Source of the DNA: Eumeta japonica
Taxonomy: Eukaryota > Arthropoda > Insecta > Lepidoptera > Psychidae
Assembly: GCA_005406025.1 (NCBI GenBank)
Contig: BGZK01000014.1
Span: forward strand, 62,001-126,000
Reading direction: 5' to 3'
Length of the DNA stretch: 64,000 bases
In this document: positions 45,441-57,988 of the stretch, in pieces
Layout: the number at the start of each line of letters is the position of its first letter
How positions within the stretch are numbered: position 1 is the stretch's first letter
Made by a program: the position numbers and the translations under genes
The notes under the pieces: generated by a model
Told to the model about the DNA's origin: nothing
Seen by the model: the letters and a program-made list of their open reading frames with translations, nothing else
The model's database searches: none

Positions 45441-46509
45441 TCAGGAAATGTTATGGATGAGATCCTTGACCCGCTTAAAATTGACACGCCAAATTCACCA
45501 GATAGCCGACGATAGTTAGCAACAGCCGAAATACAGTAGCGTGTAAGTGATTCGAGATAAGCCGCAATGTAACAACTCGTTATCAGTCAAATAACTGGGT
45601 GGTCGCCGTAATTTATAAAGATTGCCGAATTCGCCCACTGGCTGGAATCGACTCCGCTGAACTGTAAGGTGAAGGCGAACGCGGCGGTACGAAATGCGCG
45701 CCGATGGATAAGCGCCCGTTTTAGTTGATAACGTATTTTTTTTTGCCTTATCCGAAATCACAGTATACTTTTTTTACTTCGAGTAACGTAGACGACCTTA
45801 ATGATGCCTTCGGAGTCGAAAATCGGAAAGTGCGAAACAAAAGACCACTCTTATACGGCGTGATATTTCTGTGTGTGCCCGTTTGAGACACGGAGTTGGA
45901 ATCGATCAATAGCGATTTAATATACCAATATTTATCTGACGTCTTCGTACGAAACGTCAACAAATGACAATATCCACTTCTTTAATGGCATAAATTTAGA
46001 ATAGACTCCTGTTGACCGACGATTGTGAGGTGTTTCGCTGCATCGAAATAGAGTTTACACGGCATTTGACATTATGATATTTTCCAACAAGGGGCAGGAT
46101 CTGCGCGAAGTCCAGACAATAACTGGATGCGCAAAGTTAAAACCTGCACTTTTGTTGATATCATTATGATACTAAGCTCCGTCGTGGTTTATGGATAACT
46201 ATAAACAAATGAGTATGCTGATAAACATAATTTCAGGTTGTGTTTGTTACTGAATACACACTTCTGACCCCCACGGCTTCTGCAAACGACGTACTTCTTT
46301 AGTATTTAACTTTTGATTGAATAAAATAAAAAATATTGGAATGAAATATTAAAAATAAGATTATAGTGGTATCTTACGTATTTAACAAGAATTTATTTTT
46401 TTCAAATATCCGAGTGGTCGTGAGCTCAGCGGTCAATAGCGGTCCGATTCTAACCAAGGGTTAATAAAAAATCTATATAATTAAAACAATAAGAACAAAA
46501 TTGTGTTCA
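45441..46509. other. Non-coding stretch, no gene supported
   Basis: Minus ORFs 45516-45761 (81 codons) and 45748-45963 (71) lie in mixed-composition DNA without motifs. At 46405-46465 GAGTGGTCGTGAGCTCAGCGG and GCGGTCCGATTCTAACC are SINE-like words, perhaps a broken tRNA-type head. Confidence 0.35.
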
Positions 46510-46845
46510 GCTTAACTATATGATAATATAGGTTTTTATAGTTAAACTTGATATCATCAAAATTTTTGTGATGATGATTCTAATATTTTTCATTAACTTT
46601 TCGGAGTAGTTCTATTTAATACCGGAGGTCATTTCATTATTTTTTATTTATTTTATTTTGTTTACATGAATGTGGCTGAGAGTCAACTACCAATTATTAT
46701 TATTAAATTATTAATATATATATTAAAATAAAGTAAAAGATAGCAATTATTCAAATGAAACTAAAGATTTTGTTTAATTTTTATTTCAATTCTCGAAGCT
46801 CACATAGCGACTGCTGGCTGCTAGTGAGTTTTTAAGTCCAATTGA
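46510..46845 (+). repeat. Dispersed repeat family R2, copy 1
   Basis: Shares with 50735-51125, in the same orientation and order: ATATGAT..AT, TTATAGTTAAACTTGATATCATC, TAGTTCTAT, TTTATTTTATTTTGTTTACATG, TTATTATTATTAAATTA, and near the end CTCACATAGCGACTGCTGG against GTCACATAGTCACTGCTGG. It is about 335 bp and AT-rich, with no coding capacity. The two copies are 4 kb apart. Confidence 0.7.
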
Positions 46846-46924
46846 AGCAGTCGCGCTTTCTCGGAGAGCGGGACGAGACGCATTAAGCCGCTGGTCCAGG
46901 ATACTGTCATTGATTGCTGCCGAG

Positions 46925-46985
46925 GGTCATGGGCAGCTTCCCACACGCATTAGGCCAGCGTGGCAGATCTAAGCTTCTCAATATA
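46925..46985 (+). repeat. CCCACACGCATTAGGCCAGCGTGG repeat fragment
   Basis: GGGCAGCTTCCCACACGCAT directly followed by TAGGCCAGCGTGGCAGATCT matches, from memory, the 3' part of a common lepidopteran LINE or SINE tail (CACGCATTGGGCCAGCGTGG). Only this short piece is recognisable. Confidence 0.5.
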
Positions 46986-48582
46986 AAAAGATAGTGAAAG
47001 GGTGCACCTCAGCAATGGAGTGATTAAGACCTGACCAAATACAGCTGGTTTCAAACAAATCGGTAGCTGTGACGTGAGCTGCGAGCACGGTTCTGCGGAG
47101 GCACAACCCCTGTAACAGGGGTGACACTTAAAATCTGCTACTGCGACGCGACTTGTGACTAGCTTCTTAGCCGTCAAATCATTTTGAATTCACCGATAAT
47201 AAGGATTCGGGGTTCTGTATACGCAGGCGATGACACGCGCACGCAAGTAATCAGTTTCACGAGTACCCAAGACCCAGACTAAATGACGTTAAAATCATGA
47301 AAAAAAAAGAAATAAAGGTGCACACACACGACATTTGTGAACTTCCACATTACAACGGTACGACTATCGTGCATTCATTCGAGGATGCAACTATTCCGAC
47401 TGTCAGATAGCTATCAGTAAGTTAATATAATATACTAATTGCGGACTTCCCTCCATCGCTAACACATTCATAAGCTAGGCGGTCTAAGTTAAGACTAAGG
47501 GCTAAGTCATTAAAACGTCGCCCTAGCTGGTAGTTAATTTCGTCTAGACCGCAAGAAATGCTCAGTTACACAAATCTGAAAGCTTTGCGTTGACGAACGA
47601 ACAACTTTTATTAATACTTCACATTGCAGATGATCGAAAACAATGGATGAGGCAACTGCACTGTCATAGTGCTTGATTTTAGACCGGCCTGTTTGAATAC
47701 AAGGTAAATTTTGATGTACTACAGTACTCATATTGAAAATCAATAAATACTAGAAATTTCGTATTTTTAGAAGTGTTTTAAATTATTATTTTTTAACTCA
47801 ACTAACCAAATTGTTTTTAAATCTCATTTCGGTCAACGTCCATTAAATAGTAACGGATTACATGTATTACTAAAAAGTTAACCTTTACTTCATATACTGA
47901 AAAGGGGGTCATCAACGTCTTATTTCTTTAAATAATTCCGTCCTCAACTTTAGAACTAATTAGTTTTATACTGGATCCAAAAAAAATAAATTTCAAATCA
48001 ATATAGTAATGGTAATAAGAGATTTCGGTCACTGGTCAATCTCTGGCGGATTATAAAAATGATAATTTTCACATTTGTCATAGTTTAAGAGGATTTATGA
48101 ATAAATCCCGATGACATTAGTTTGTTACTGAATCAATTCAACAGCACTAACTTATACATAAATCTTCAAGACTACAATTACTAGTACATTAATTGCACTG
48201 TATTTAAGTGTCATCAACGTCAGATACATTCGTATTGTTTGAATACAAGATAATTTTATCTGGACATAGATGATTCTAGACGCGAGTGGCCGCCGGACCG
48301 GAGCAGTGGCAAAAACTGAGGCAGCTCGTGACCGATCTCCAAAGAGCGGCAATGGGCGTCTGCCATGTGATCTAAAAAGAGAACCGGTTACCGGCGCCGG
48401 GCGCGGACGTGAAAAAATAGCAATATCATTAATTACTAGAAGATTCACGCCGTGCGATACGAACATAAATTAATATTTTGATGATTAATCACCGTTCGAT
48501 ATCGAGTCCGATTTCGTTGCGGTGTCGATGCCGATTTGACTCGCTTACAGTGCTCGAACGTAAATTAAATCATATTACCGAG
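46986..48582. other. Non-coding stretch, no gene supported
   Basis: 47085-47125 has ACAACCCCTGTAACAGGGGTG, a small inverted word (CCCCTGTAACAGGGG). 48270-48420 is GC-rich (GAGTGGCCGCCGGACCGGAG, GGCGCCGGGCGCGGACG) with frames of 67 and 104 codons on opposite strands. No motif in either. Confidence 0.4.
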
Positions 48583-48616
48583 TGATGATGATTGCGAGTG
48601 AATGATGATGATGAAG
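48583..48616. repeat. Imperfect (GAT)n run
   Basis: GTGATGATGATTGCGAGTGA continues with ATGATGATGATGAAG. It is a short, interrupted trinucleotide repeat. Confidence 0.8.
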
Positions 48617-50615
48617 AGATGCTTAAACGTGTTTGAAAATTAAAAGCATCAGTCTAGACAAATCATCTTGTTGGTTATCTTGAACGGTTGTATTCGTAAC
48701 ATGTTCCGATCGTAATCAATTATAACGGAATAGACCGATGCGTTTCCTTCGTGTGATTTCGCAAGGACATTCGAAAATTTGGCACACTAAGCGCTTTCGT
48801 TCCCGTGAGCCTGCTTTGTTCGCATGTGCCCCCGCGCAGACGCACCGGCACCACGGCGTGCGACAAAAACTAAAATTATTCGAAGGCTGCACGTTAAATA
48901 TATCTACATCATTGAACCGTCACTTTAAAACAATCATTATACAGAGGTATAAGAAATTTTAATATACGCTTTTCGAACGCAATTAACTTTTAAAATCATT
49001 TGAACATTTTTATCGTCTGTATTTCCACCGCCCAGACGGAAGGTTTTGAACTACAAATCTATATCCGAAAAGCTTTAAATACGTCGTTGACATCGTGTAC
49101 ATACAAAAATTTCGTACACGAGGCTAGTGTGTACGAAAGCGGAGCTCGGTTCTTTAACAACTTCTCCGTGTGCGCGGTATCGGATAAGCCGCCGCGCCGT
49201 ATTAGATAAATAAACAAATTAACATAATCAACCTTAAAATATCGGCAATTGTATACAACCTAAGAACGCGATCCTGGCGTTCTTCTATCAAAAATACTTT
49301 TACTAACGGTAGAACCGATAAGATACACGACCAGGTGAGAAACGCTTTGAATAATTTTATGGAAAATATCAAAAACCAAACGGGAAATAAAAAGCCGTAC
49401 CACAACGACAAAATACCGAGTCGGTGCACGACACGGGAATAGAGATAGCACGCGGTTCATATGTCTGAGATACTCTTATCTTCACTAATAGCTTGATGAG
49501 AATTTTATTTCGTTTATGAAAACAATAATTACATAATTAATTTTGGTGATATCATTTCTTTTTCGAAGTGTTTCAAACAAAATGTAAAACATAAAACTAA
49601 TTTCACTATTATAATAAAATTAACTTCATTTTTAAATATCTAATTAATATAGGTCTTTGTACAAACTGTGTAAGGTCATATTGCTAGGCTAATGTATTGT
49701 GGTCTTAGAAAACGATGTTAAACCGTACTTTGTCTCTAGATTCATCGAGACCCTTTATAGTTATGTCCCGGCTGGCGCGATGTGTTTCGTGAATTTGGTT
49801 GTTTCCTCTTTTCCGGTTTGAAAATTCTGGTCTAAATGTCATCGCAATGTTTTCCCTTACCTTTTAAATAAGTACTAATACATATTTTTAATTTACACTA
49901 GGATTCAAAAATAAACTTTCAGTAGTGCAGCACAACTCGCGTCTTCTACGCCACATGCTCGGGCGCGCGCTAGCCACTTAAATTTACATAAGCAAAAAAA
50001 TAATACAAGCACTTAACAATAAATAAACTATATTCCATTAAGCTGATCGAAAAACACGTATATCAAACAATCATTTCTCATTGCCAGTTTCGACGCAATC
50101 ACACCTGCAATCTAATACCGCATGTGTAAAATTATTTCCACATGAGGCCCCTTTACCTTATCCATCGCTGCACTCCAGTGCAACACACATCCGCGGCGGT
50201 TCCCGTTAACGCATTCACAACTTTGAACGCATACGCACACCGAGTTTATGTTCCACTACAAATTAACACTTACTTTGACACCGGAAACGGAACGCGATTT
50301 TAATACTAAAAATGGGTTGGTTAACTTACGATATCAGCTTTAAACCGTGGATATACGTCACCATCAGAATTGAAGAAGTGTCTTTATGTTTAACTTTTTC
50401 GCCTCCTGCTTGCAAAGTAGAATAAGGTTTTCGTAATGTGACAAATGAATATGTATGAAGATGTGTGATGTCACAGTTAGAAGTTTCTTAAACTGTAGCA
50501 TCCGCGTGTGACTTCTCGCGTGGCCCATCCTACCACGATGTTACATATCTGGCTCGGTTCTCATTCCAGTTTGCTACTGATCTCGATAACGATCCCTTAC
50601 TTATCTCCGTCCCTA

Positions 50616-50617
<2 letters not shown>
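48617..50617. other. Non-coding stretch, no gene supported
   Basis: 48738-48880 is GC-richer with a 74-codon plus ORF, and 49000-49209 has a 69-codon plus ORF; neither shows a motif. 49960-50000 contains GGGCGCGCGCTAGCC. 50150-50240 has CpG-rich words. No repeat could be bounded. Confidence 0.4.

Positions 50618-50702
<85 letters not shown>
50618..50702. repeat. (AT)n microsatellite, 85 bp
   Basis: Uninterrupted AT dinucleotides. It lies about 30 bp before the second copy of repeat R2. Pure AT runs of this length extrude cruciforms, mutate quickly and are hard to assemble, so the true length may differ. Confidence 0.97.
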
Positions 50703-50704
<2 letters not shown>

Positions 50705-50734
50705 ACAATGAGGAATGTTTCGTCTCTAGCATAT

Positions 50735-51125
50735 CTATATGATCATGTTTTCTTTTATAATTAAATTTGATATCATCGGAAGGGTCTTGAATTAAACTTG
50801 TGCCGTCTCATGGTTTCATATGTTTTTCGGCAATATTTCTACTGTAAAATTTTCTTAGTAGTTCTATATAGCGGCAGAAGTGATTTGATTTATTTTATTT
50901 TGTATACATGCATGTTGAGAGTCCAATATCGGTTATTATTATTATTAAATTAAGTTCAAAATTACTTAGTAAATAAAAAATATTTAGACAACAAAAATCA
51001 TTAAGAAATTAAAAAATGGTGAAATACATGAATTCAAATGAAGAGTTTATAGAAATTTCGTTTCAAAATTGGAATTTAAGAAAATAACTAAAAATCAGCA
51101 GTCACATAGTCACTGCTGGTTTTTA
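50735..51125 (+). repeat. Dispersed repeat family R2, copy 2
   Basis: Aligned in order with 46510-46845: TATATGATCATG, TTATAATTAAATTTGATATCATC, TAGTTCTATATAG, TTTATTTTATTTTGTATACATG, TTATTATTATTATTAAATTA and GTCACATAGTCACTGCTGG. It is about 55 bp longer than copy 1, mainly from extra sequence near 50775-50840. No ORF. Confidence 0.7.
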
Positions 51126-52737
51126 ATAAATATTATTATGACAAGTACCAATCAATTTCAATACTTTCAAATGTCTATTTTAAAAATATTCACCTTAAAC
51201 GTTGGAGCTGATTTTTGTCAATAAAAATTTGAGTTAAGTGGAATGTCCCATAGAATGCTATTGTTTACACGTTGTCCACGACAGTGTTGTATCGGGGACG
51301 TTTTCTAGAAACTATTTACACAGCGCACGCAAATTATTTATTCTAACGACTGGCATTTCTCGAACTTGACTAACACGTAATCAACCGATTAAGTATAAAT
51401 TATGAAGTCTGCATAAATTTTGTATACTTAGCGGAAAAAATACTCCATCCGACCATAATTAAATCCGTTCTGTCTTGTCAACTAATCACACACATCTATT
51501 TTGTCTATTATATTGGAAGGTGACGACAAGTTTAGGGTCGGCCATAACTTAACGGGTTGCCTAAACATAATGGCTAAAACAGTTGTAATTTATTTTCTTT
51601 GCATTTATCTACCAATTTTTCTTCGAAATCCTTAGTAGTATTTATATGAGACAAAAGGCATACCTACTACAAATAGAAGCACGCACTATCAACGTAGTAA
51701 GTTTCATCCAAATTAATTTTTCATCATACAAAATGATAATATTAGTTATTTAGACTTAGGCTGTGTGTATATGGTACACAAATTAAATATCGGTTTAATT
51801 TTGCAATGACAGGCAGACACACAATTTATTTATCTATAAATTTCGTTATAAAATAAAATTGTTGAAAGATTTTTTTTAACTTGCAGAACATAGAATCTAT
51901 GAGACCTATCGAGAAAAAGTTTATAGCGTAATAAAATTCAGTAAAACACAATTTAAAGCCCTCATTAAATTCACGATTTCTGGTAACAGCACCACATTAA
52001 TAAACAGCACTTTATACTAAACATAAAAAACATACATTAAATATGACTCACGACGCAAAAATCAAAAGAGCGCGAAACACTAAATTATATTGCTCAATAA
52101 TTGCTTTTTAGAGCACATGACTTGAATATCTGGTAATAGTCTGTCTACCACAGACTATAAAATTAAAAGAATAAACAGGAGCTGCAAAAAACGCGTTCAA
52201 AGAGTATGTTTTTATTGCCATTTTCAAAGTAGATCACTATATTTCATACGGGATATCTAAATATGTAGACAGTTTTTGTTGAATACAGAATAAAATTTCT
52301 TTTGATTTTCGACTATTACATCGTGAATGTTTCAATAATAGTAACTCTATGGTTTATAGTTCTAGGCCTTCGTTTAACCGTTGGATGAATTAATGAATGA
52401 CGTCGATCCATCTGCTACTCGCCTTATCCCATCCGTGGTCTGAATGCGTATTCGTAATTTCCCATCGATTTTTTGATAACTTGGCTTTTTCTTTTAGACT
52501 TTGCTTATCTGATTTTATATGTGCAAATTGTTTGTTAAAGGGGATGTTTCACGGATGTATGGACTCCGGCCTGCACCTTGTACATAACTAATTTCAAAAC
52601 ACCATTAAAAACCTATAGTGTTTTACCTATCATTTTGGCGTATTTTAGCTTAGTTTTTTTTTGTACCAAGCTACTAAGCACATAATTATATGCAATACTT
52701 AATTTTAAAAATAAAGATGGCGTCGATGACATTATAA
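51126..52737. other. AT-rich non-coding stretch
   Basis: No frame above 64 codons (52397-52591, plus, no motif). No repeat was recognised. Confidence 0.45.
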
Positions 52738-52871
52738 ATATTCATGAGTACGTCCGGCGGACAGAAAGAGATAGAGTCACACGAGGGAAAGAGAAGATAG
52801 CAGTGCACTCTCTTTCTTTGTATGACTGCATCTCTTTCTGTCCACCGGACATGCACACCTATGAATATAGA
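52738..52871. mobile_element. Fold-back MITE (~134 bp)
   Basis: The left arm ATATTCATGAGTACGTCC followed by GGCGGACAGAAAGAGATAGA pairs with the right arm, which reverse-complemented reads ATATTCATAGGTGTGCATGTCC and GGTGGACAGAAAGAGATGCA. Pairing continues through GTCACACGA/GTCATACAA and AAAGAGA to a very short loop near 52803, giving arms of about 60 bp. Nothing is coded. No clear target duplication is visible. Confidence 0.75.
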
Positions 52872-53459
52872 CTTTATGCTGGAAGAATCAATACTAAAGA
52901 TTCAAGGAAAACCAAAGATTATATAAAGCTGTATTTATAAGTGTATATATTTAACTCATAAAATAATCTGGTATGACAAGATTTTCCATTATAATTTTGT
53001 TATGAAGTTATGTTTTATGGTACATTTAATTTATGATTGACAGTTAACGACTATCGGCACGAACACAATGCTTTTGTATAAAAGCAAATACTTAAAACTT
53101 ATTTTATTAAATTATCAATGATTTATAGAATTTTTATTGGATTTTATAATATTTATATAAAAGCTTATAAAATATTTTAACATTTTATATAATTGGCAAT
53201 AAGTAGTATTTTTCGTACCACACTGGAACTTAAAAAAATAATGTCATTATTGTCCGATGTATCGATGTATTGTGTCAAGAATTTTGAATCAGATACTTTT
53301 GCCTAAAATGTATTAAATTTCTCATGTTTAGGTTGTCCCTCGTCATTTGTAGCAGAATTTCGCGTGAAGTGATAAAATGACTATTTTTCAAAAACAAAGT
53401 ATACGAGTAATGAAAAAATCTACGTGATTAAAATTTAATTAAAACAAAGGAAGGCTAAA
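52872..53459. other. AT-rich spacer
   Basis: No ORF and no recognised repeat. Confidence 0.5.
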
Positions 53460-53593
53460 TTTTAAGCATTCACAACCGACGAGCTTACATGAAAAGATCG
53501 ATGGATGTCAGTATAGCAAGAGATGTACTCAAGGATGGCATCGCATTATATACAAGTTTAGGGGCTCTGTCTACTTTTCACGGGAAACAGTAA
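53460..53593 (+). mobile_element. RTE-like LINE, extreme C-terminus (copy E)
   Basis: One uninterrupted plus frame reads RRAYMKRSMDVSIARDV and continues for about 20 residues to a GKQ-stop (TAA at 53591-53593). It aligns with RRACMKILMDISEAGDV in copy B. This is the only copy in the window that keeps the natural end of the protein. The insertion is extremely 5'-truncated, at most 134 bp. A KDRTMWK-type motif has decayed to KDGIALY. Confidence 0.7.
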
Positions 53594-56564
53594 GTGAGTT
53601 TATAACATTATTATGAACATAAATACAAACCTCCTCACATGGATAAAAAGTGTGAAAAAATATGTTAATCATAAAAATTGTCATTTTGAAAACTCTGAAA
53701 ACGCTTACACGCCCCGAAAAGAAAAACAACAGAAGCAAATACAACAGCTCACTGCAACGGGTGACTGCGACACGTGTGTTCGATCGGGATTGTCAATATT
53801 CAACGCGATCCGAAGACGGATTATCGATGACAACTTTCTACCGGACAATGGAACGAGACAGGTCTGACGATCATTGTATGTTAAAGATGTGCATTCGAAA
53901 ATGGGAAACTGACACATATCTACATAGTGGAACGCGCGTCGGACGCGTCGAACGGTGCGACCGCATCTGCTGTCGGGAAACTTGCTGAAATGCCACTTTT
54001 TTGAAAATGTAAGCCTCAATAAAACCGATGAGAGGGGAAAAAAAACAAAACTACCCACTATTCGATCTAGAAATACTCAAAAATACCTGTGCTAATACAT
54101 TTTTAAGCTCGAAGAAAAGAATGAATATGAAAAACTCTTTCAAATGTAACGAACGCTATTTTGATTAATCGATTTGTTTAGAAATAATTTAAAAGAAAAT
54201 GTCACAGAATTCCAAATCTGAGATCGACTATGAATCTGAAAATTATTTAAAAAAACAAAACATTTTTCGAAAATTTTTTACAATCGTATCTCTCAAACGG
54301 ATCAACCGATTTTGATCTCGTTTGCGGTATTCAATACAATTTTCTAAGCACAAAAAACTGTAATTTAAATTCCATAAATCGATCCTACGAGAAAATTAAA
54401 ATTAAATAGCCTTTATAGGCTATTCGAAAATATTTTCATTTAAGAAAAACAATATTTTTCAGTATATGCAATGAAAACTACACCTATGTTTCAAATAAAA
54501 ATCTATTAAAAATATGATTTAGTATTTTTAAAGAGAGGCACACGGTAGAATAGCTTATTTCGCTACAAAAAAAAATTTAAAATCTTCGATATTTATAACG
54601 CTCTTTTGGATTTAATCTTCTATTTAAATGGACACATGGATTCATCTTTTCAATACCAATTGTTAAAAACACAAATCTAATTTTCGTACTTGGGATAAAA
54701 AAAATGAACACGAAGTGTCGTTTTAAAGATAATGTACAAATACACGAAGGAGATCAAAAACAAAAAAAGCCGCGACCCAGCAAAAGGAAAATTAATAAAC
54801 AAATCATTTTATTAAGGTTCAAACCGCTTTACTTCAACTGTCGCCTTTATTAACGTTCACTGTTTCCGTTTTCTACATTCCCAAGTCGTTACAAAACTTT
54901 TAATGACATTATATAAGTGTATAAAACGGCCCGTTCACGCTATCGCCACCAATTTGTACGGCGGACCGTGTTTTACATACATTAAGGGGAAATTAGGCAA
55001 CGTTTTGATGGACTAATTAAGTGTATGCAACTATTAAAATAAATAGTTACTTCTGGGCGGATGAGCTCGCGGCCGTGTGTTTACGTCTGGCGGCCCGTAA
55101 GTTATAATCGCGTGACAGACGGACGGGCAAAAAAAAATATGTAGGCCTATTAACCGATTCGTCTAATGTAAACCGTGATGTCTGTCTGTTTTCCTCTTGG
55201 TTCACGATTTCGAGATAAATTAATGGGTGTGTTGTAAACGAGCACCGTGATACCGCCATTTCCACGAACGAATCGATGGTTAGACAAAAATAGAGGTAAA
55301 AATTTAGGGCTGCCCAAACTATATTTTATGTTCTTTATTCAAATGACCCGCAAGATATGAAAAATGTTTATAAGCGTTTAATATCTAAAGTCTTCAAAAC
55401 CGTGTTTAAGACAAAAAAATCTGGATAAGTCTGAAAATCTGAAAAATACACGTAATTCGTGCACTATATTTTTTAGTGTCTAAATAAATTACATTTAAGA
55501 ACATTTTCATAGGAATTTGTAATGAATTCGAAACAATAAAAAGTAAATTGGAACACAACAATGTTATTAGTTCAATAAATAAAATCTGAGGAGGTTTGAG
55601 GAGGGCTAACTTACTATTCATCAGGATCCCGAATTGTGGACGTAAATAGTTCCACCCCAATTTGACCCATTTCCCAAATTAAATAGTCCCCGCCATAATA
55701 AATCAGACAGATCGCATCGACGACGTCGACTTTCCACCGGATTAATTACTGTGGATCCTGAGATAAGATCCGAGATCCATAGATCCTGGAGTCTTTTGTT
55801 ATAAAATTTGTCGTAAACCGCCCTTGCCGCCCGCCGCGCCGCGTTGTCTTGATGAAGCAATTAGTTTATAGACGTGTATTAATAAATCACCCATTTTAGT
55901 GATAAATAAATCAGGATCAGGGCTCTTCTATTTTAACTGATGGTTAAAGCTTCAGCCGGTTTCTTATTAGAGTTAGGGGATATAGAAGGAGAAGAGACTG
56001 CTGCGTTTTGTAGTATGATGTTTGTGTAAAAGTATGTCATATTTTTTATGCTTTGAAACGGAACGCAGATTGTGTACAAACGGAATAAACAAGATAGAAA
56101 AAGATAGAACAAGAAAGGGAGAAAAGATAATGATGACATCATTATTATTAAGAACCAAACTGCAGTAACGATAGCTAGCAAGTATTCTTAACTTATGGAC
56201 CTGCAAGAAAATTTAAGTGTAAGAACCTAATATAACTCGTTTTAAGTATTCAATTCCTATATATTTCTAATGCAATCTTTATTATTTATGTACCATCAGC
56301 CTATCAACTTACGCGGCTTCGTTTATATATCAATATCATTATGTATGACTATTATTTATAACAAAAAAAATCTTATTTTTTTCTGTCATTATTAGCTCTA
56401 ACTCTGGTCGTGATAAATATCTACGGATATAATTTATGCCTATTATACATACAAATAACATCTTTGTAAACTACGTACGGTAAGTGTTGAAAATAAATTT
56501 TTTATTTACCATTTTAATACGCTTTAATTGACTTGACTTATATAATAATATGTATGTATATGGT
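53594..56564. other. Non-coding stretch, no gene supported
   Basis: 53700-53990 is GC-richer with three overlapping frames of 84-117 codons on both strands, none with a motif. 54160-54500 has insect-repeat-like words (CAAACGGATCAACCGATTTTG) but no boundary. 55620-55850 has a 79-codon minus ORF over GC-richer DNA (CGCCCTTGCCGCCCGCCGCG). 55933-56206 minus ORFs overlap in two frames. Confidence 0.4.
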
Positions 56565-56589
56565 TGTGTGTGTGTGTGTGTGTGTGTGT
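56565..56589. repeat. (TG)n microsatellite, short
   Basis: About 25 bp of TG, continuing with TG/TA variants (TGTGTGCGTTTGTGTATGTA) to about 56625. The His/Thr-rich minus ORF at 56471-56725 is its translation and is not a gene. Confidence 0.95.
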
Positions 56590-56764
56590 TTGTGTGCGTT
56601 TGTGTATGTATGTTTATATGTATGTGGGAATATGATGGTATTATTTTACTCAGTTTCCATCCACTTCTGGACGTCTGAACAATTTGAAATTTAGCAGACT
56701 TATTGAGAGCCACTGACAATTGCAAAGTTTTAGAAAAGTATATTTAAAATCGATATTTTTATAT

Positions 56765-57140
56765 CAAAAAAATATAAAAAATTTAACGAAGGTAACGATT
56801 AACAAATACTTTTAACGACAATTATTTGATACATAGTCGGATATACTATTTTTAAGTTATTGTCCAAAAATTACGCTTCTCAACAAAAGGATGTAAGTGC
56901 CATGAAGGTACGCTCTTTTGCTGATGTAATTTAGTTTATACTAGTTTAAAAGTGATAGTCGACACACCCATTTCTCTTTTTAGTTATAAGCGACTAAAGT
57001 GCTTATAACTATTCTGTGCGGGAAACACAGAAAAACTGTAACAACGTACTTTTTTCACCTGTAGTGTATTTCTTTGTAATAAAGGCTTCGGAACTCTATA
57101 ATGAGCATGGTTCGATATGCTCTTGGCCAGTTTTTAAATT
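56765..57140 (+). mobile_element. GGGTTCCG repeat family, 3' half (copy at 57 kb)
   Basis: Aligns with the minus strand of 5488-5860. Shared words are AGTCGGATATACT, TTAAGTTATTG, AAGTGCCATGAAGGTACGC, TTTTGCTGATG, ATAGTCGAC, TTTAGTTATAAGCGACTAAAG, ATTCTGTGCGGGAAAC, GTAATAAAGGCTTCGG and GCTCTTGGCCAGTTTTT at the end. The 5' half is missing. Ending at the same CTTGGCC-rTTTTT point in both copies fixes the 3' boundary of the element. Confidence 0.75.
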
Positions 57141-57589
57141 TTGAGCTTATTCATTTTTAATTTCATGATTATCGTTCACGAAATTTACGATTTTCGACTT
57201 TATTATAAGAAAAGCCTTTGAAAATGTTTCATCAATTCAGAACACAAATCTACTATCATTTACTTTTTTTTTTCTATTTTCCCTCGGACTAACCCCACAC
57301 ACGACGTCTTCGAAAATCAAGTAACAAACAAAATTCCAGCTTTGTGCGTTTAACGATGTGCGAGAAAACGGCCCGTGACGGACAGAGGGACCGATACCAT
57401 GACGGCCATCAAAGTGTTTCGTATTTCCTATTTTAGTACGATTTACTAGATATTGAAGTTGATGGAACGCTATGTTAAGATGTCGTAAATATATATATAT
57501 GTTTTGTATGCAATAACAAATTGTTAACGTACTATTAAAAAAATTCCTAAATTATCTAATCTATATGTATAATAAAACAGTGCAGAGGA
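57141..57589. other. Spacer, no gene seen
   Basis: 57350-57410 is CpG-richer (GAGAAAACGGCCCGTGACGG). No ORF. Confidence 0.45.
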
Positions 57590-57988
57590 AAAAATGTGTA
57601 CATTAAATATATTTAAGAAAAACTACTCCAGGGATATAAAAAAAGTCGACAGAATAATTTTCATAGTTTTTTACAAAATTTCGTCTGTCTGTATGGCTGT
57701 GAATTTGTTTGCGAACTCTGTAAAAATTATTGGACTGAATTTGTTGAAATTTGGTATGTAACCCGGTTTTGGTTTTGGTTTATACCCGGGAGTAACATAT
57801 GGAATAGTTTTTATTCGGTTTTTCTGCTGATTCTTGTACATTATGTATATTTTTCAGAAAAATTACAGATGACGCTAGAGCTACATGCAGGAAATCGAGA
57901 TCATGATGAACAGAATGTCATTAGTTGATTTAAAAGATGTAGGACGCAGATTGACGTCCACGTGGGCAGAGCTGCGGGCGAAAGCTAG
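57590..57988 (+). mobile_element. Non-autonomous Helitron-like element
   Basis: The 3' end GTGGGCAGAGCTGCGGGCG followed by AAAGCTAG ends in CTAG at 57988, preceded by a decayed GC hairpin, the layout of lepidopteran Helitrons. Upstream are typical internal words for such elements: TCGTCTGTCTGTATGG, GAACTCTGTAAAAATTATTGG and ATTTGTTGAAATTTGGTATG. The start near 57590 is approximate. No Rep/helicase coding sequence is present. Confidence 0.6.

Noticed and set aside
53613..54058. Three overlapping ORFs of 84-117 codons on both strands
   Set aside because: Mutually exclusive frames in a stop-poor GC-richer patch; none shows a motif or consistent signals.
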